Shown one piece after another: positions 1 through 8,157 of a stretch of DNA of 64,000 nt. The translations under genes and the position numbers were made by a program. The stretch covers positions 1-64,000 of the forward strand of contig NZ_WJBG01000182.1 of NCBI RefSeq assembly GCF_009709555.1, read 5' to 3'. The number at the start of each line of letters is the position of its first letter. The first letter of the stretch is position 1. Source of the DNA: Streptomyces blattellae (lineage in GTDB: Bacteria > Actinomycetota > Actinomycetes > Streptomycetales > Streptomycetaceae). The notes beneath the pieces are model-generated. The model worked only from the letters and a program-made list of their open reading frames with translations. It was not told where the DNA came from and ran no database searches.

Positions 1-1
1 T

Positions 2-319
2 GACAGCCGCGGTCGGCTCCGCATCCCGGCCCTCGCTCTCACGGACCTTGCCGCGCAGCCGGTCGTGGAACTCCTGGGCCAGGCCCTGATCCCGCCACCT
101 GCGGAAATAGGCATACACGCGGTCCCACGCAGGGAAGTCGGCCGGCATCGCACGCCACTTGATCCCGTTGTCCGTGACATAGAAGACCGCATCCAGCATC
201 TGCCGGTGGCAATAGCCCCCGGGCTGTCCGCCCCGACCCTCCAGCCACGCCGGGACGGGCAGCGCGTCGCGCACCACCGCCCACTCCTCGTCCGTCATGT
301 CCGACGGATACCTGCGCAT
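2..319 (-). CDS. IS5-family transposase, N-terminal part (runs off window)
   Basis: The minus strand reads from an ATG at 319 without a stop to the window edge, about 106 codons. The start MRRYPSDMTDEEWAVV, then a Gly-rich stretch and DNGIKWRAMPADFPAWDRVY, matches the N-terminal helix-turn-helix region (DUF4096 type) of IS5/IS1182-like transposases. The DDE catalytic core would lie outside the window, so I cannot tell whether the element is intact. No inverted repeat could be identified next to the start. Confidence 0.75.
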   Translation of the reverse strand, partial: MRRYPSDMTDEEWAVVRDALPVPAWLEGRGGQPGGYCHRQMLDAVFYVTDNGIKWRAMPADFPAWDRVYAYFRRWRDQGLAQEFHDRLRGKVRESEGRDAEPTAAV

Positions 320-406
320 CCTGTTCGGACGGTCAGCCGTGTTCCCGATCTGTACGGAACGGACAACGTGCTCAGTCACAGGGGCCGATCGGGCGTGGTG
401 TGGCGC

Positions 407-434
407 ACTTTTGCAAGCGGGTGCTTGCAAAAGT
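407..434. promoter_or_regulatory. Perfect inverted repeat, likely operator
   Basis: ACTTTTGCAAG, a 6-nt spacer, then CTTGCAAAAGT: a perfect 11-bp inverted repeat ending 26 nt before the start of the XRE regulator. Position and symmetry suggest an autoregulatory operator for that regulator; this is inference. Confidence 0.6.
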
Positions 435-460
435 TAGCGGGGGTGGTGCAAGGTGGAGGT

Positions 461-955
461 ATGGCATCGCTCAACGTCGGCAATCTCGGTGAATACCTGC
501 GCGAGCAGCGGCGCAATGCGCAGCTGTCGCTCAGGCAGCTCGCCGATGCCGCCGGGGTGTCGAATCCGTATCTGAGCCAGATCGAGCGCGGGCTGCGCAA
601 GCCGAGCGCGGAGGTGCTGCAGCAGGTCGCCAAGGCGCTGCGGATCTCCGCCGAGACGCTGTACGTGCGGGCCGGGATCCTCGACGCCGAACGGGACCGG
701 GACGAGGTGGAGACGCGTGCCGTCATACTCGCCGATCCCACGCTCAACGAGCGGCAGAAGCAGGTGCTGCTCCAGGTCTACGAGTCCTTCCGCAAGGAGA
801 ACGGGTTCGAGACCGGCGCCGAGGCGGCCGACGCAGATCCTCAGCACATAGCGGACGACGATGCTCAGGATGACGCCCGACGCAGTGACACTGCCGTACG
901 CGGCACCCGCAAGGCCGGCGGCAGCGACGCCGCCCCGCGGCAGTCGGCAGGCTGA
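461..955 (+). CDS. XRE-family helix-turn-helix regulator
   Basis: 164 aa. Residues 8-66 form a Cro/CI-type helix-turn-helix (LSLRQLADAAGVSNPYLSQI, then ERGLRKPSAEVL). The rest is an acidic, low-complexity tail. I start at ATG 461, preceded by GGTGGAGGT, rather than at an upstream in-frame start that would run through the operator. The 28-bp palindrome at 407-434 lies just upstream. It is followed after 77 nt by the phasin-like gene; the two may be functionally linked, but that is inferred only from neighbourhood. Confidence 0.85.
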   Translation: MASLNVGNLGEYLREQRRNAQLSLRQLADAAGVSNPYLSQIERGLRKPSAEVLQQVAKALRISAETLYVRAGILDAERDRDEVETRAVILADPTLNERQKQVLLQVYESFRKENGFETGAEAADADPQHIADDDAQDDARRSDTAVRGTRKAGGSDAAPRQSAG

Positions 956-1032
956 CGGGACTCAGCACCACGCCGACTGACCCGCGGGACCCACAACCCT
1001 CAAACGCAAGTGATCCCGGGAGGACCATCACC

Positions 1033-1707
1033 ATGGCCATCACCGACGACCTCCGCAAGACCCTCAGCGACCCGACGCCGCTCTACTTCGCCGCCGGCAC
1101 CGCCGACCTGGCCCTCCAGCAGGCCAGGAAGGTGCCCTCCCTGGTGGAGCAGCTGCGCACCGAGGCGCCAGCCCGTATCGACGCCGTGCGCAACACCGAC
1201 CCCAAGGCCGTCCAGGAGCAGGCCACCGCCCGCGCCAAGGAGGTCGGCGCCCGGGTCAGGGGGACGCAGGAGAACTTCCAGACCAAGGTCAACGAGTTCA
1301 TCGGCACGCTGGACGCCGACATCAAGAAGCTCGGCAGCACCCTCGACGCCGACCTGAAGAAGCTCGGCGAGACCGCCCAGGACATGGCGCTGCGCTCGGT
1401 CGGTGTCGCCGCGGAGTACGCCGTCAAGGCCCGCGAGACCTACGAGAAGGTCGCCGAGCACGGCGAGCAGGCCGTGAGGACCTGGCGCGGCGAGGCCGCC
1501 GAGGAGATCGAGGAGCTCGCCGTCGCGGTCGAGCCCAAGGCGGAGCCCAAGGCTGAGCCGGTCGAGGTCAAGGAGGCCGAGAAGGCCAAGGCCGACGAGA
1601 AGCCCGTCCAGGCCAAGGCCGAGCCCGCCCCGGTGAAGAAGACCGCCGCGAAGAAGGCTCCGGCCCGCAAGACCACGGCCAAGAAGACGACGCCGCCGGC
1701 CAGGTGA
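1033..1707 (+). CDS. Phasin/HBHA-like helical protein
   Basis: 224 aa with no signal peptide. Residues 1-160 are predicted long amphipathic helices (repeated IKKLGSTLDADLKKLGE), the pattern of phasin-like and heparin-binding-haemagglutinin-like actinobacterial proteins. The C-terminal 60 residues are a Lys/Ala/Pro tail (KKTAAKKAPARKTTAKK) of the kind seen in HBHA and histone-like proteins. The start follows GGGAGGACCATCACC. Possible roles are nucleoid, membrane or polysaccharide association; the sequence alone does not decide. Confidence 0.7.
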   Translation: MAITDDLRKTLSDPTPLYFAAGTADLALQQARKVPSLVEQLRTEAPARIDAVRNTDPKAVQEQATARAKEVGARVRGTQENFQTKVNEFIGTLDADIKKLGSTLDADLKKLGETAQDMALRSVGVAAEYAVKARETYEKVAEHGEQAVRTWRGEAAEEIEELAVAVEPKAEPKAEPVEVKEAEKAKADEKPVQAKAEPAPVKKTAAKKAPARKTTAKKTTPPAR

Positions 1708-1721
1708 GGCGGGCGGGTCAT

Positions 1722-1760
1722 ACCGCCGTGCGTTGACCGCCGTGCGTTGACCGCCGTGCG
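1722..1760. repeat. 14-bp tandem repeat, about 2.8 copies
   Basis: ACCGCCGTGCGTTG is repeated head to tail at 1722 and 1736, with a partial copy at 1750, directly before a terminator hairpin. Confidence 0.8.
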
Positions 1761-1762
1761 AT

Positions 1763-1797
1763 AACGGGTCGGGCACTCCTGGAGTGCTCGGCCCGTT
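1763..1797 (+). terminator. Hairpin terminator after phasin-like gene
   Basis: A 16-bp stem with two G-U pairs closes on the loop CTG (AACGGGTCGGGCACTC against GAGTGCTCGGCCCGTT). As usual in Streptomyces there is no long T tract. Confidence 0.65.
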
Positions 1798-1857
1798 CTC
1801 CGGGTAGCGGCTTTCCGGTTACGGGTACGGTGACCGCGTAGGGACTAACCGAGTCGG

Positions 1858-2208
1858 GTGGTGGACGTTGTGCTGATGCAGGGGTTCTCAGGGTTCATGT
1901 GGCTGCTGAGCACGGCCCTGATCCTTTTCAGCGGCTTCGCTCTCTTCGACGCCGCCGTGCGCCGCGAGGATGCCTACCGCGCGGCCGACAAGCAGACCAA
2001 GCCGTTCTGGCTGATCATCCTCGGGATCGCCTTCGTGGTGAACCTGATCTTCAACATCCTGTCGTTCCTGCCGATCATCGGCCTCATCGCCACGATCGTG
2101 TACATGGTCGACGTACGCCCGGCGATCCGGAGTCTGCCCGGAGGGGGCCGTCCCCGTCGTGGGTCGAGCAGCGACGGCCCGTACGGCCCGTACAACGGCG
2201 GACGGTGA
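1858..2208 (+). CDS. DUF2516 family membrane protein
   Basis: 116 aa from GTG 1858; ATG 1876 is an equally plausible start and no strong ribosome site decides. Two or three hydrophobic segments are visible (MWLLSTALILFSGFALF; FWLIILGIAFVVNLIFNIL; IIGLIATIVYMV), followed by a basic, Gly/Tyr-rich cytoplasmic tail. This fits the DUF2516 family of small actinobacterial integral membrane proteins of unknown function, to which I assign it from memory of Streptomyces homologues. Confidence 0.75.
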   Translation: MVDVVLMQGFSGFMWLLSTALILFSGFALFDAAVRREDAYRAADKQTKPFWLIILGIAFVVNLIFNILSFLPIIGLIATIVYMVDVRPAIRSLPGGGRPRRGSSSDGPYGPYNGGR

Positions 2209-2212
2209 GCGA

Positions 2213-2283
2213 AGCCCCGATCGACAGGGGCGCGGGACTGCATCAATCGGTGGCTCCGCCGCGCGGGCGCGACCAGCCACGAC
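2213..2283. repeat. Streptomyces-type interspersed repeat, copy 1
   Basis: Contains GGGGCGCGGGACTG, then GGCTCCGCCGCG and GCGCGACCAGCCACGACG. Related copies lie at 30137-30229 and 36850-36940. It sits between a plus-strand and a minus-strand gene and may act as a bidirectional terminator. Confidence 0.65.
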
Positions 2284-2297
2284 GCATCCGTGCCCGC

Positions 2298-3611
2298 TCA
2301 GGCCGCCCGGTCCAGCAGCAACACGGCAACGTCGTCCGTCAGCTCACCACCGTTGAGCTGACGCACCTCATTGACCGCGGCCGTCAGCAACGCCTCCCCG
2401 CGCAAGCCCTCCCCGAGTTGTCGACGGATGAGTTCCACCATCCCGTCCTGCCCGAGCCGCTCCCGCCCTTCACCGACGCGCCCCTCGATCAGCCCGTCGG
2501 TGTACAGCATCAGACTCCACTCCCGCCCCAGCTCCACCTGCTGCCGAGGCCACCGCGCCCCCGGCAGCAGACCCAGCGCAGGCCCGTTGTTGTCGTACGG
2601 CAACAACCGCGCGGGCCTGCCCGGTCGCGCGACGAGCGGCGCCGGGTGCCCGGCAAGGCACAGCCCCGCCCGCCGCCCGTCCGGCGCGATGTCCACGGTG
2701 CACAGCGTCGCGAAGATCTCCTCGTCGGAGCGCTCATGCTCCAGCACCTGCTGCAACGTGCCGAGCAGCTCGTCCCCGCACAGTCCCGCCAGGGTCAGCG
2801 CCCGCCAGGCGATACGCAGCTCCACACCGAGCGCCGCCTCGTCCGGGCCGTGCCCGCAGACGTCACCGATCATGGCGTGCACCGTGCCGTCGGGCGTGCG
2901 GACGACGTCGTAGAAGTCACCGCCGAGCAGCGCACGCGACCGTCCCGGCCGGTACCGCGCGGCGAACCGCAGCGAGGAGCCCTCCAGCAGCGGGGTCGGC
3001 AGCAGGCCGCGTTCCAGGCGCCGGTTCTCCTGTGCCCGCATGCGGCCCTCGGCGAGCCGCCGTTCGGCCGTGTCGGAACGTTTCCGCTCTACCGCGTACC
3101 GGATCGCCCTGCTCAGCAGCCGGCCGTCCAGTTCATCCCGGAAGAGATAGTCCTGGGCGCCTACCCGGACCGCCTCGGCGGCGCGCTCGGTGTCGTCGGA
3201 CGCGGTCAGCGCGAGAACGGCGTGCCGGGGCGCCAGCTTCAGGACGTGCTTGAGTACGGCCAGCTCGTCGTCGTCGGCGGTCCGGCCGGGCGCGGGCAGC
3301 GCGAGGTCGAGCAGGATGCAGTGGACGTCGTCGGTCAGCAGCCGCTCGGCCTCGGTCAGGTTGCGGGCCGTGCGGATGCGGATCGGCTTGCCGGAGGCGT
3401 CGAGCAGTTCGGGCACGATCGGCGAGCCGCCGGGGTCGTCCTCGATCAGCAGCAGGGTCAGGTTGGTGGCGGCAGCGCCGCTCGGGTTGTCGACCGGCTC
3501 TGCCGTGCGCGGGGCCTCTGGCTTGGAGGGGCCGCGCACTGTGGACGCGGCCGGCGCCTGACCACTCTCCACGGCCGGGATCGCTCTCTGCCGCGGTACG
3601 GGTACGGGCAT
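2298..3611 (-). CDS. Response regulator with PP2C (SpoIIE-type) phosphatase domain
   Basis: 437 aa. An N-terminal receiver domain (about 52-165) is followed by a short helical linker and a SpoIIE/PP2C serine phosphatase domain (about 205-437). Receiver residues visible are acidic D58/D59, the phospho-acceptor D102 (LLDLALP) and T136; the usual conserved Lys of the last strand is Arg158 (DYLFRDE). Phosphatase metal motifs are GGDFYD (230-235), GDVCGHG (249-255), YTDGLIEGR and DDVAVLLL. The start chosen is ATG 3611, preceded by GGAAGG; an upstream ATG at 3809 would add 66 unstructured residues. It probably dephosphorylates an anti-anti-sigma-type partner, which is not encoded nearby. Confidence 0.85.
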   Translation of the reverse strand: MPVPVPRQRAIPAVESGQAPAASTVRGPSKPEAPRTAEPVDNPSGAAATNLTLLLIEDDPGGSPIVPELLDASGKPIRIRTARNLTEAERLLTDDVHCILLDLALPAPGRTADDDELAVLKHVLKLAPRHAVLALTASDDTERAAEAVRVGAQDYLFRDELDGRLLSRAIRYAVERKRSDTAERRLAEGRMRAQENRRLERGLLPTPLLEGSSLRFAARYRPGRSRALLGGDFYDVVRTPDGTVHAMIGDVCGHGPDEAALGVELRIAWRALTLAGLCGDELLGTLQQVLEHERSDEEIFATLCTVDIAPDGRRAGLCLAGHPAPLVARPGRPARLLPYDNNGPALGLLPGARWPRQQVELGREWSLMLYTDGLIEGRVGEGRERLGQDGMVELIRRQLGEGLRGEALLTAAVNEVRQLNGGELTDDVAVLLLDRAA

Positions 3612-3902
3612 TGTGTTGGGTTCCTTCCCTCCCCCCGAGGGCATGGCCGGGGGACGAGGAAGTCCTCCCACCGACCGGGACCATAGCGGTAGTCGGCGCC
3701 GTAAAGGAATGGTGTGACGCACGCCGCTCGGCACTCGGCCACTGTCATATGCCGCTTTCCGTACCGCAGTTGGACAGGGCGACCGCGAGGCGGGGATGAC
3801 GAAGGTCACGTCCGTGAAGGTTTGAACGCCCGTGGGGAGGTGGGCCAGGTCACGTGGTGCGGGTCACGAAATGGATGAAACGGTCACGCCGCCTCAGTGA
3901 TT

Positions 3903-4037
3903 CAGCCCCACGTCTCCAGTGGCCCGGTCCCACTGTCTCCACTGCCTCAGCCCCACGTCTCCAGTGGCCCGGTCTCACCGTCTCCAGTGCCTCAGCCCCA
4001 CGTCTCCAGTGGCCCGGTCCCACCGTCTCCAATGGCT
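3903..4037. repeat. 45-bp tandem repeat, three copies plus decayed edge
   Basis: Units start at 3903, 3948 and 3993 with exact 45-bp spacing; each begins CAGCCCCACGTCTCCAGTGG. A degenerate fourth unit continues to about 4090. On the minus strand one frame reads 15-residue repeats (GPGHWRRGAEA), but no ribosome site or homology supports a gene. The 3612-4096 interval otherwise holds the promoter side of the phosphatase gene. Confidence 0.9.
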
Positions 4038-4096
4038 CAGTCTCAGTGCCTCAGCCTCACCGTCTGAGTGGCCCAGTCACCCCGTCTCAGCGGCCT

Positions 4097-5191
4097 TCAC
4101 TCGGACGTCTCCGCCCCCGGACGCACCACCCCGAGAATCGGCATCGATCCGGCCCCCGCGATCGTCACCGTCCGCCCCGGGCGCGGGGAGTGGACGATCG
4201 CGCCGTCGCCTATATACATCGCGACATGGCTGGCGTCGTCGAAGTAGATGATGAGGTCGCCGGGGCGCATGTCCTCCATGTCGACCGGCTCCAGCTGCTT
4301 CCACTGCTCCTGCGAGGTGCGCGGAATCGCGGCCCCCGCCGCCAGCCAGGCCTGTGAGGTCAGGCCCGAGCAGTCGTACGCCGCCGGGCCCTCGGCGCCC
4401 CATTCGTACGGCTTTCCGATCTGGGCCGTCGCGTACTCGACCGCCTTCTCGCCCGCCGCGGTGGCCGTGCCCTCGATGTCGTCGAGTATGCCGGTGTCGA
4501 GCCAGGCGTTCTGCGCCTCGGACGCGGCCTGCCGCTCCAGCTCCGCGAGGCGCTCCTTCTCCTCTTTCTCCAGCTGGGACTCCAGCTTCTCGGCCGCGGC
4601 GATCTGCTTCTCGATCTCCTTCTGGGCGGTCGCCCTGGCCTTGCGGTTGGCCTCCAGGTTCTCCCACTGGGCGGAGGCGTCCTTGGCATACCGCTCCAAG
4701 TCCTCCTGGGTGCGGGTCATTTCCTGCATGAGGGCATCGATGGCGCGCTCACCCTGGAGCACGCGGCCCACGCCGTCGAGGAACTGCTGAGGGTCGTCGC
4801 TGAGCAACAACTGTGCCTCGTCCGGCAGTCCGCCGGTGCGGTACTGGGCGCGGGCCGCCGCGCCGGCGCGCTCCTTGAGGTCGTCCAGCCTCGCCTGGCC
4901 CCGGACGATCTTGTTGGCCAGGTCGACGATCTCGGCGGACTGCTGCTCGGCCTTCTCTTCGGCGGCGTTGTACGCGTCCGTGGCGGCGGCGGCCTCGCGG
5001 TAGAGCTTGTCGATCTCCTCGCGGACGGCCTCAAGGTCGGTGCTCGTGGCCGGAGTCGAGGAAGCGGACGCCGAGGGGGCCGGTGTCGGGGTCGGTGCGG
5101 CGGATGCCATGCCGGGTGCTGCCGCCAGCACGGTGACCGCGCCGACCACGGTCACGGCCGCTGAGATCAGGCCCCGCTTGCCCGTACCCAT
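4097..5191 (-). CDS. Secreted NlpC/P60 peptidoglycan hydrolase
   Basis: 364 aa, the RipA/RpfC-like layout. Signal peptide 1-31 (AAAPGMASA), Pro/Ser linker, long coiled coil 51-228 rich in Glu/Ala/Lys, and a C-terminal NlpC/P60 domain about 245-360. The catalytic Cys is C274 (YDCSGLTSQAW); H322 (SHVAMYIG) and H334 are the likely partner histidines. It would cleave the D-Glu-mesoDAP/L,L-DAP stem-peptide bond outside the membrane, with the coiled coil as an inhibitory or docking arm. Start ATG 5191 follows GGGGGCAGGGGT and directly precedes the signal peptide; an in-frame extension to 5437 is not credible. Confidence 0.9.
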   Translation of the reverse strand: MGTGKRGLISAAVTVVGAVTVLAAAPGMASAAPTPTPAPSASASSTPATSTDLEAVREEIDKLYREAAAATDAYNAAEEKAEQQSAEIVDLANKIVRGQARLDDLKERAGAAARAQYRTGGLPDEAQLLLSDDPQQFLDGVGRVLQGERAIDALMQEMTRTQEDLERYAKDASAQWENLEANRKARATAQKEIEKQIAAAEKLESQLEKEEKERLAELERQAASEAQNAWLDTGILDDIEGTATAAGEKAVEYATAQIGKPYEWGAEGPAAYDCSGLTSQAWLAAGAAIPRTSQEQWKQLEPVDMEDMRPGDLIIYFDDASHVAMYIGDGAIVHSPRPGRTVTIAGAGSMPILGVVRPGAETSE

Positions 5192-5210
5192 ACCCCTGCC
5201 CCCAAACTGA

Positions 5211-5225
5211 TTTACCGTCAGTAAC
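5211..5225 (-). promoter_or_regulatory. MtrA-box-like direct repeat upstream of hydrolase gene
   Basis: On the coding strand it reads GTTACTGACGGTAAA, close to the GTWAC-N5-GTWAC direct repeat known for the cell-wall regulator MtrA in actinobacteria. It lies 20 nt before the start codon. The match is imperfect (last base A), so the assignment is tentative. Confidence 0.35.
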
Positions 5226-5449
5226 TTACGGACACCGGGGGATCGTGCCACGACATGGCACAAAACGACAGAGGCAGTGACTCTCTCTCCCCATTCGGTC
5301 ACTGCGTCGGCTACTGCTACGATCCTCTCCCCGCCTTTGGTCTCCCCGCCTTTGGGACGAACGACTCCAAGAGATCGTTCCCGGTCGTCCGGCCGCCCGG
5401 GGAAACGAGAGGGAAACCTGTCGGTCCTGCGCCCCAAGCCACCGGGCCC

Positions 5450-5800
5450 TGCCCCTCCGTCCCGTCAGGCCCTGCCCCTCCGTCCCGTCAGGCCCTGCCC
5501 TCAGGCCCTGCGCACCCGTGTCCGTCAGGCGCTGCCCCCAGGTCCTGCACACCCCCGTCCCGTCAGGCGCTGCCCCCAGGTCCTGCACACCCCCGCGCCC
5601 GTCAGGCGCTGCCCCCAGGCCCTGGACGCCCGGTGCCCCGTCAGGCGCTGCCCCCAGGTCCTGCACACCCCCGCCCCGTCAGGCGCTGCCCTCAGGCCCT
5701 GCACACCCGCGCCCGTCAGGCCTGCCCCCCCCAGGCAGCCCTGCACACCCCGCCCCGTCAGGCCCTCCCCCCGCCCCGTCAGGCGCTCCCCTCACCCCGT
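5450..5800. repeat. Degenerate minisatellite, unit about 38-41 bp
   Basis: Roughly nine imperfect copies built on GTCAGGCGCTGCCCCCAGG followed by a C-rich arm ending CACACCCCC. The copies vary in length and several carry small deletions. Open frames on both strands here are low-complexity Pro/Arg/Gly products of the repeat and are not called as genes. The array ends at the stop codon of the adjacent methyltransferase gene. From 5226 to 5450 I see only a duplicated CCCCGCCTTTGG. Confidence 0.85.
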
Positions 5801-6648
5801 CAGAACCTCGGCGCCAACGCCCCCCACCGCACCGTCACTTCGCCCTGCCGCCAGCGGACCGGACCGTCCGTCACCGGCCAGTCGGCGGTCAGGTCCCGCG
5901 CCGCGCGCATCCAGCGCTGGCGGGCGCCGTAGGAGGCGTAGGGCGCGGCGGCCGCCCAGGCGCGGTCGAAGTCGCGCAGGAAGGCGTGTACCGGTTCGCC
6001 GGGGACATTGCGGTGGATGAGTGCCTTCGGGAGCCGCTCGGCGAGGTCCGACGGCCGCTCAAGGGAGCCGAGCCGGGTCGCGAACGTGACCGTGCGCGGC
6101 CCCTCCGGACCGAGCGCCACCCACACATGCCGCCGCCCGATCTCGTCGCAGGTGCCGTCGACGAGCAGTCCGCCGCCGGAGCCGTCCGCCCGGGGCGCGA
6201 GCCGGGCGCACAGCCGCTGCCAGACCGCGGCGACCTCGTCCTCGCCGTACTGCCGCAGGACGTTGGCGGCGCGGACGAGCAACGGCCGCTGGGGGATGGG
6301 GATCTCGAAGCCGCCGTGCCGGAACGCGAGTCCCTCACGCTCGTACGGCCGTGCCGCCGCGACCCTCGCCGGTTCGATCTCGATGCCGACGACACGCGCG
6401 CGTGGCGCGACCGTGCGCAGGCGGCCGAGCAGTTCGACGGCCGTCCAGGGGGCCGCGCCGTAGCCGAGGTCGACCGCGACGGGGTCGGCGCCGCGGCGCA
6501 GTTCGGCGCCGTGCGTGGCCGCGATCCAGCGGTCCATGCGGCGGAGACGGTTCGGATTGGTGGTCCCGCGCGTCACCGTTCCCACGACCGGGGCCCCCGC
6601 GCTCGAACGAAACCGAGAGTGCGGGAGGGGCGCTGCGCGGGATGCCAT
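5800..6648 (-). CDS. Class I SAM-dependent methyltransferase-like protein
   Basis: 282 aa. The motif DLGYGAAPWTAVELL resembles SAM motif I (usually D-x-G-x-G), and VVGIEIEPARVAAAR matches the acidic residue ending strand beta-2. Downstream lie GGFEIP and a Trp/Arg-rich C-terminus. Substrate unknown. I start at ATG 6648 because a TACCCT box ends 7 nt before it, compatible with a leaderless mRNA; an upstream frame to 6921 would overlap mshA. It is divergent from mshA. Confidence 0.75.
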   Translation of the reverse strand: MASRAAPLPHSRFRSSAGAPVVGTVTRGTTNPNRLRRMDRWIAATHGAELRRGADPVAVDLGYGAAPWTAVELLGRLRTVAPRARVVGIEIEPARVAAARPYEREGLAFRHGGFEIPIPQRPLLVRAANVLRQYGEDEVAAVWQRLCARLAPRADGSGGGLLVDGTCDEIGRRHVWVALGPEGPRTVTFATRLGSLERPSDLAERLPKALIHRNVPGEPVHAFLRDFDRAWAAAAPYASYGARQRWMRAARDLTADWPVTDGPVRWRQGEVTVRWGALAPRF

Positions 6649-6819
6649 GGCTACGAGGGTAGGCGAACGCACTTCATCATCGAACGGTTGAGCGACAATC
6701 GGTAATGATTCGGCAAAGAACCCGAAACTGGAAATGGAGCGCCACCCTCCGGTGTTCCTCCCTCTTGGAGGGCCGCGTACGTCCTCCCGAGGCATGCCCG
6801 GACCAAGGAGGAACGCCAC

Positions 6820-8157
6820 GTGAGCCAGTACGTCAGCAGGCTCGGACGGCGCTCCCCGGCCGCGCACCCGCGGCTGCGGCTGCACCGTCGTCCCCGCCGT
6901 GTCGCGATGCTCTCCGTGCACACCTCACCCCTCCACCAGCCGGGCACCGGTGACGCCGGCGGCATGAACGTCTACATCGTGGAGCTGGCGCAGCGCCTCG
7001 CGGCCATCAACATCGAGGTGGAGATCTTCACCCGGGCGACCACCGCCACCCTCCCCCCGACCGTCGAACTCGTCCCCGGCGTCCTCGTCCGCCACGTCGA
7101 CGCGGGCCCCTACGAGGGCCTCGCCAAGGAGGACCTCCCGGCCCAGCTGTGCGCCTTCACCCACGGCGTCATGCAGGCCTGGGCCGGTCACCGCCCCGGC
7201 TACTACGACCTCGTGCACTCGCACTACTGGCTCTCCGGTCACGTCGGCTGGCTCGCCGCCCAGCGCTGGGGCGTCCCCCTGGTGCACGCCATGCACACCA
7301 TGGCCAAGGTCAAGAACGCCAACCTGGCCGACGGCGACACGCCCGAGCCCGCCGCCCGCGTCATCGGCGAGACCCAGATCGTCGCCGCCGCCGACCGGCT
7401 CATCGCCAACACCGCGGAGGAGGCCGAGGAGCTGGCACGGCACTACGTCGCCGACCGCGAGAAGGTCGCCGTGGTCCACCCTGGCGTCAACCTCGACCGC
7501 TTCAGCCCCGCCGAAGGCCGCGCCGCCGCCCGCGCCCGCCTCGGCCTCCCGCAGGACGCCCTGATCCCGCTCTTCGCGGGCCGCATCCAGCCCCTGAAGG
7601 CGCCCGACGTGCTGCTGCGCGCGGTGGCCGTCCTCCTCGACGAGCGCCCCGAGCTGCGCGGCAACATCGTGGTCCCCGTCGTCGGCGGCCCCAGCGGCAG
7701 CGGCCTCGCCAAGCCGGAGGGCCTGCAGAAGCTGGCCGCCCGGCTCGGGGTCGCGGACGTCGTACGGTTCCGCCCGCCCGTCGGCCAGGACCAGCTCGCG
7801 GACTGGTTCCGGGCTGCCTCCGTCCTGGTCATGCCCTCCTACAGCGAGTCCTTCGGCCTGGTCGCCATCGAGGCGCAGGCGGCGGGCACACCGGTGCTCG
7901 CGGCGGCGGTCGGCGGGCTGCCGGTGGCGGTACAGGACGGACGTACCGGATTCCTCGTCCAGGGGCACAATCCCGCCGACTACGCGCGCGTGCTGCGCGA
8001 TTTCGCCGACGACCCCGCGCTGTCGGGACGTATGGGCGCGGCAGCCGCCCGGCACGCACAGTCCTTCGGCTGGGACACCGCGGCCGCCGCCACGGCGGAC
8101 GTCTACACGGCGGCGGCCCACTCGTACCGCCGTCGCGTACGCTCCCACCATGGCTGA
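6820..8157 (+). CDS. mshA: D-inositol-3-phosphate glycosyltransferase, mycothiol synthesis
   Basis: 445 aa, GT-B fold, family GT4. MshA transfers GlcNAc from UDP-GlcNAc to 1D-myo-inositol 3-phosphate, the first step of mycothiol synthesis. The N-terminal signature LHQPGTGDAGGMNVYIVELA, the central PLKAPDVLLRAVAVL and the donor-binding loop PSYSESFGLVAIEAQAAG are all present. GTG start after AAGGAGGAAC, the best ribosome site in the area. The N-terminal 28 residues are Arg-rich and not conserved in the fold. Its last 8 nt overlap the YbjN gene. Confidence 0.95.
   Translation: MSQYVSRLGRRSPAAHPRLRLHRRPRRVAMLSVHTSPLHQPGTGDAGGMNVYIVELAQRLAAINIEVEIFTRATTATLPPTVELVPGVLVRHVDAGPYEGLAKEDLPAQLCAFTHGVMQAWAGHRPGYYDLVHSHYWLSGHVGWLAAQRWGVPLVHAMHTMAKVKNANLADGDTPEPAARVIGETQIVAAADRLIANTAEEAEELARHYVADREKVAVVHPGVNLDRFSPAEGRAAARARLGLPQDALIPLFAGRIQPLKAPDVLLRAVAVLLDERPELRGNIVVPVVGGPSGSGLAKPEGLQKLAARLGVADVVRFRPPVGQDQLADWFRAASVLVMPSYSESFGLVAIEAQAAGTPVLAAAVGGLPVAVQDGRTGFLVQGHNPADYARVLRDFADDPALSGRMGAAAARHAQSFGWDTAAAATADVYTAAAHSYRRRVRSHHG

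Noticed and set aside
1899..3686. 595-codon plus-strand frame
   Set aside because: Overlaps DUF2516 and the receiver-PP2C gene in wrong frames; composition is Arg/Pro/Gln-rich shadow sequence.
3850..4032. Small repeat protein of 15-residue units
   Set aside because: No ribosome site or homologue and the frame depends on the DNA repeat; called only as a repeat.
3903..4037. CRISPR array
   Set aside because: Units are contiguous tandem copies without unique spacers and no cas gene is near.
5192..5440. Cyclic-di-AMP (ydaO) riboswitch before the NlpC/P60 gene
   Set aside because: Some Streptomyces hydrolase genes have one, but the expected conserved blocks were not seen in this leader.
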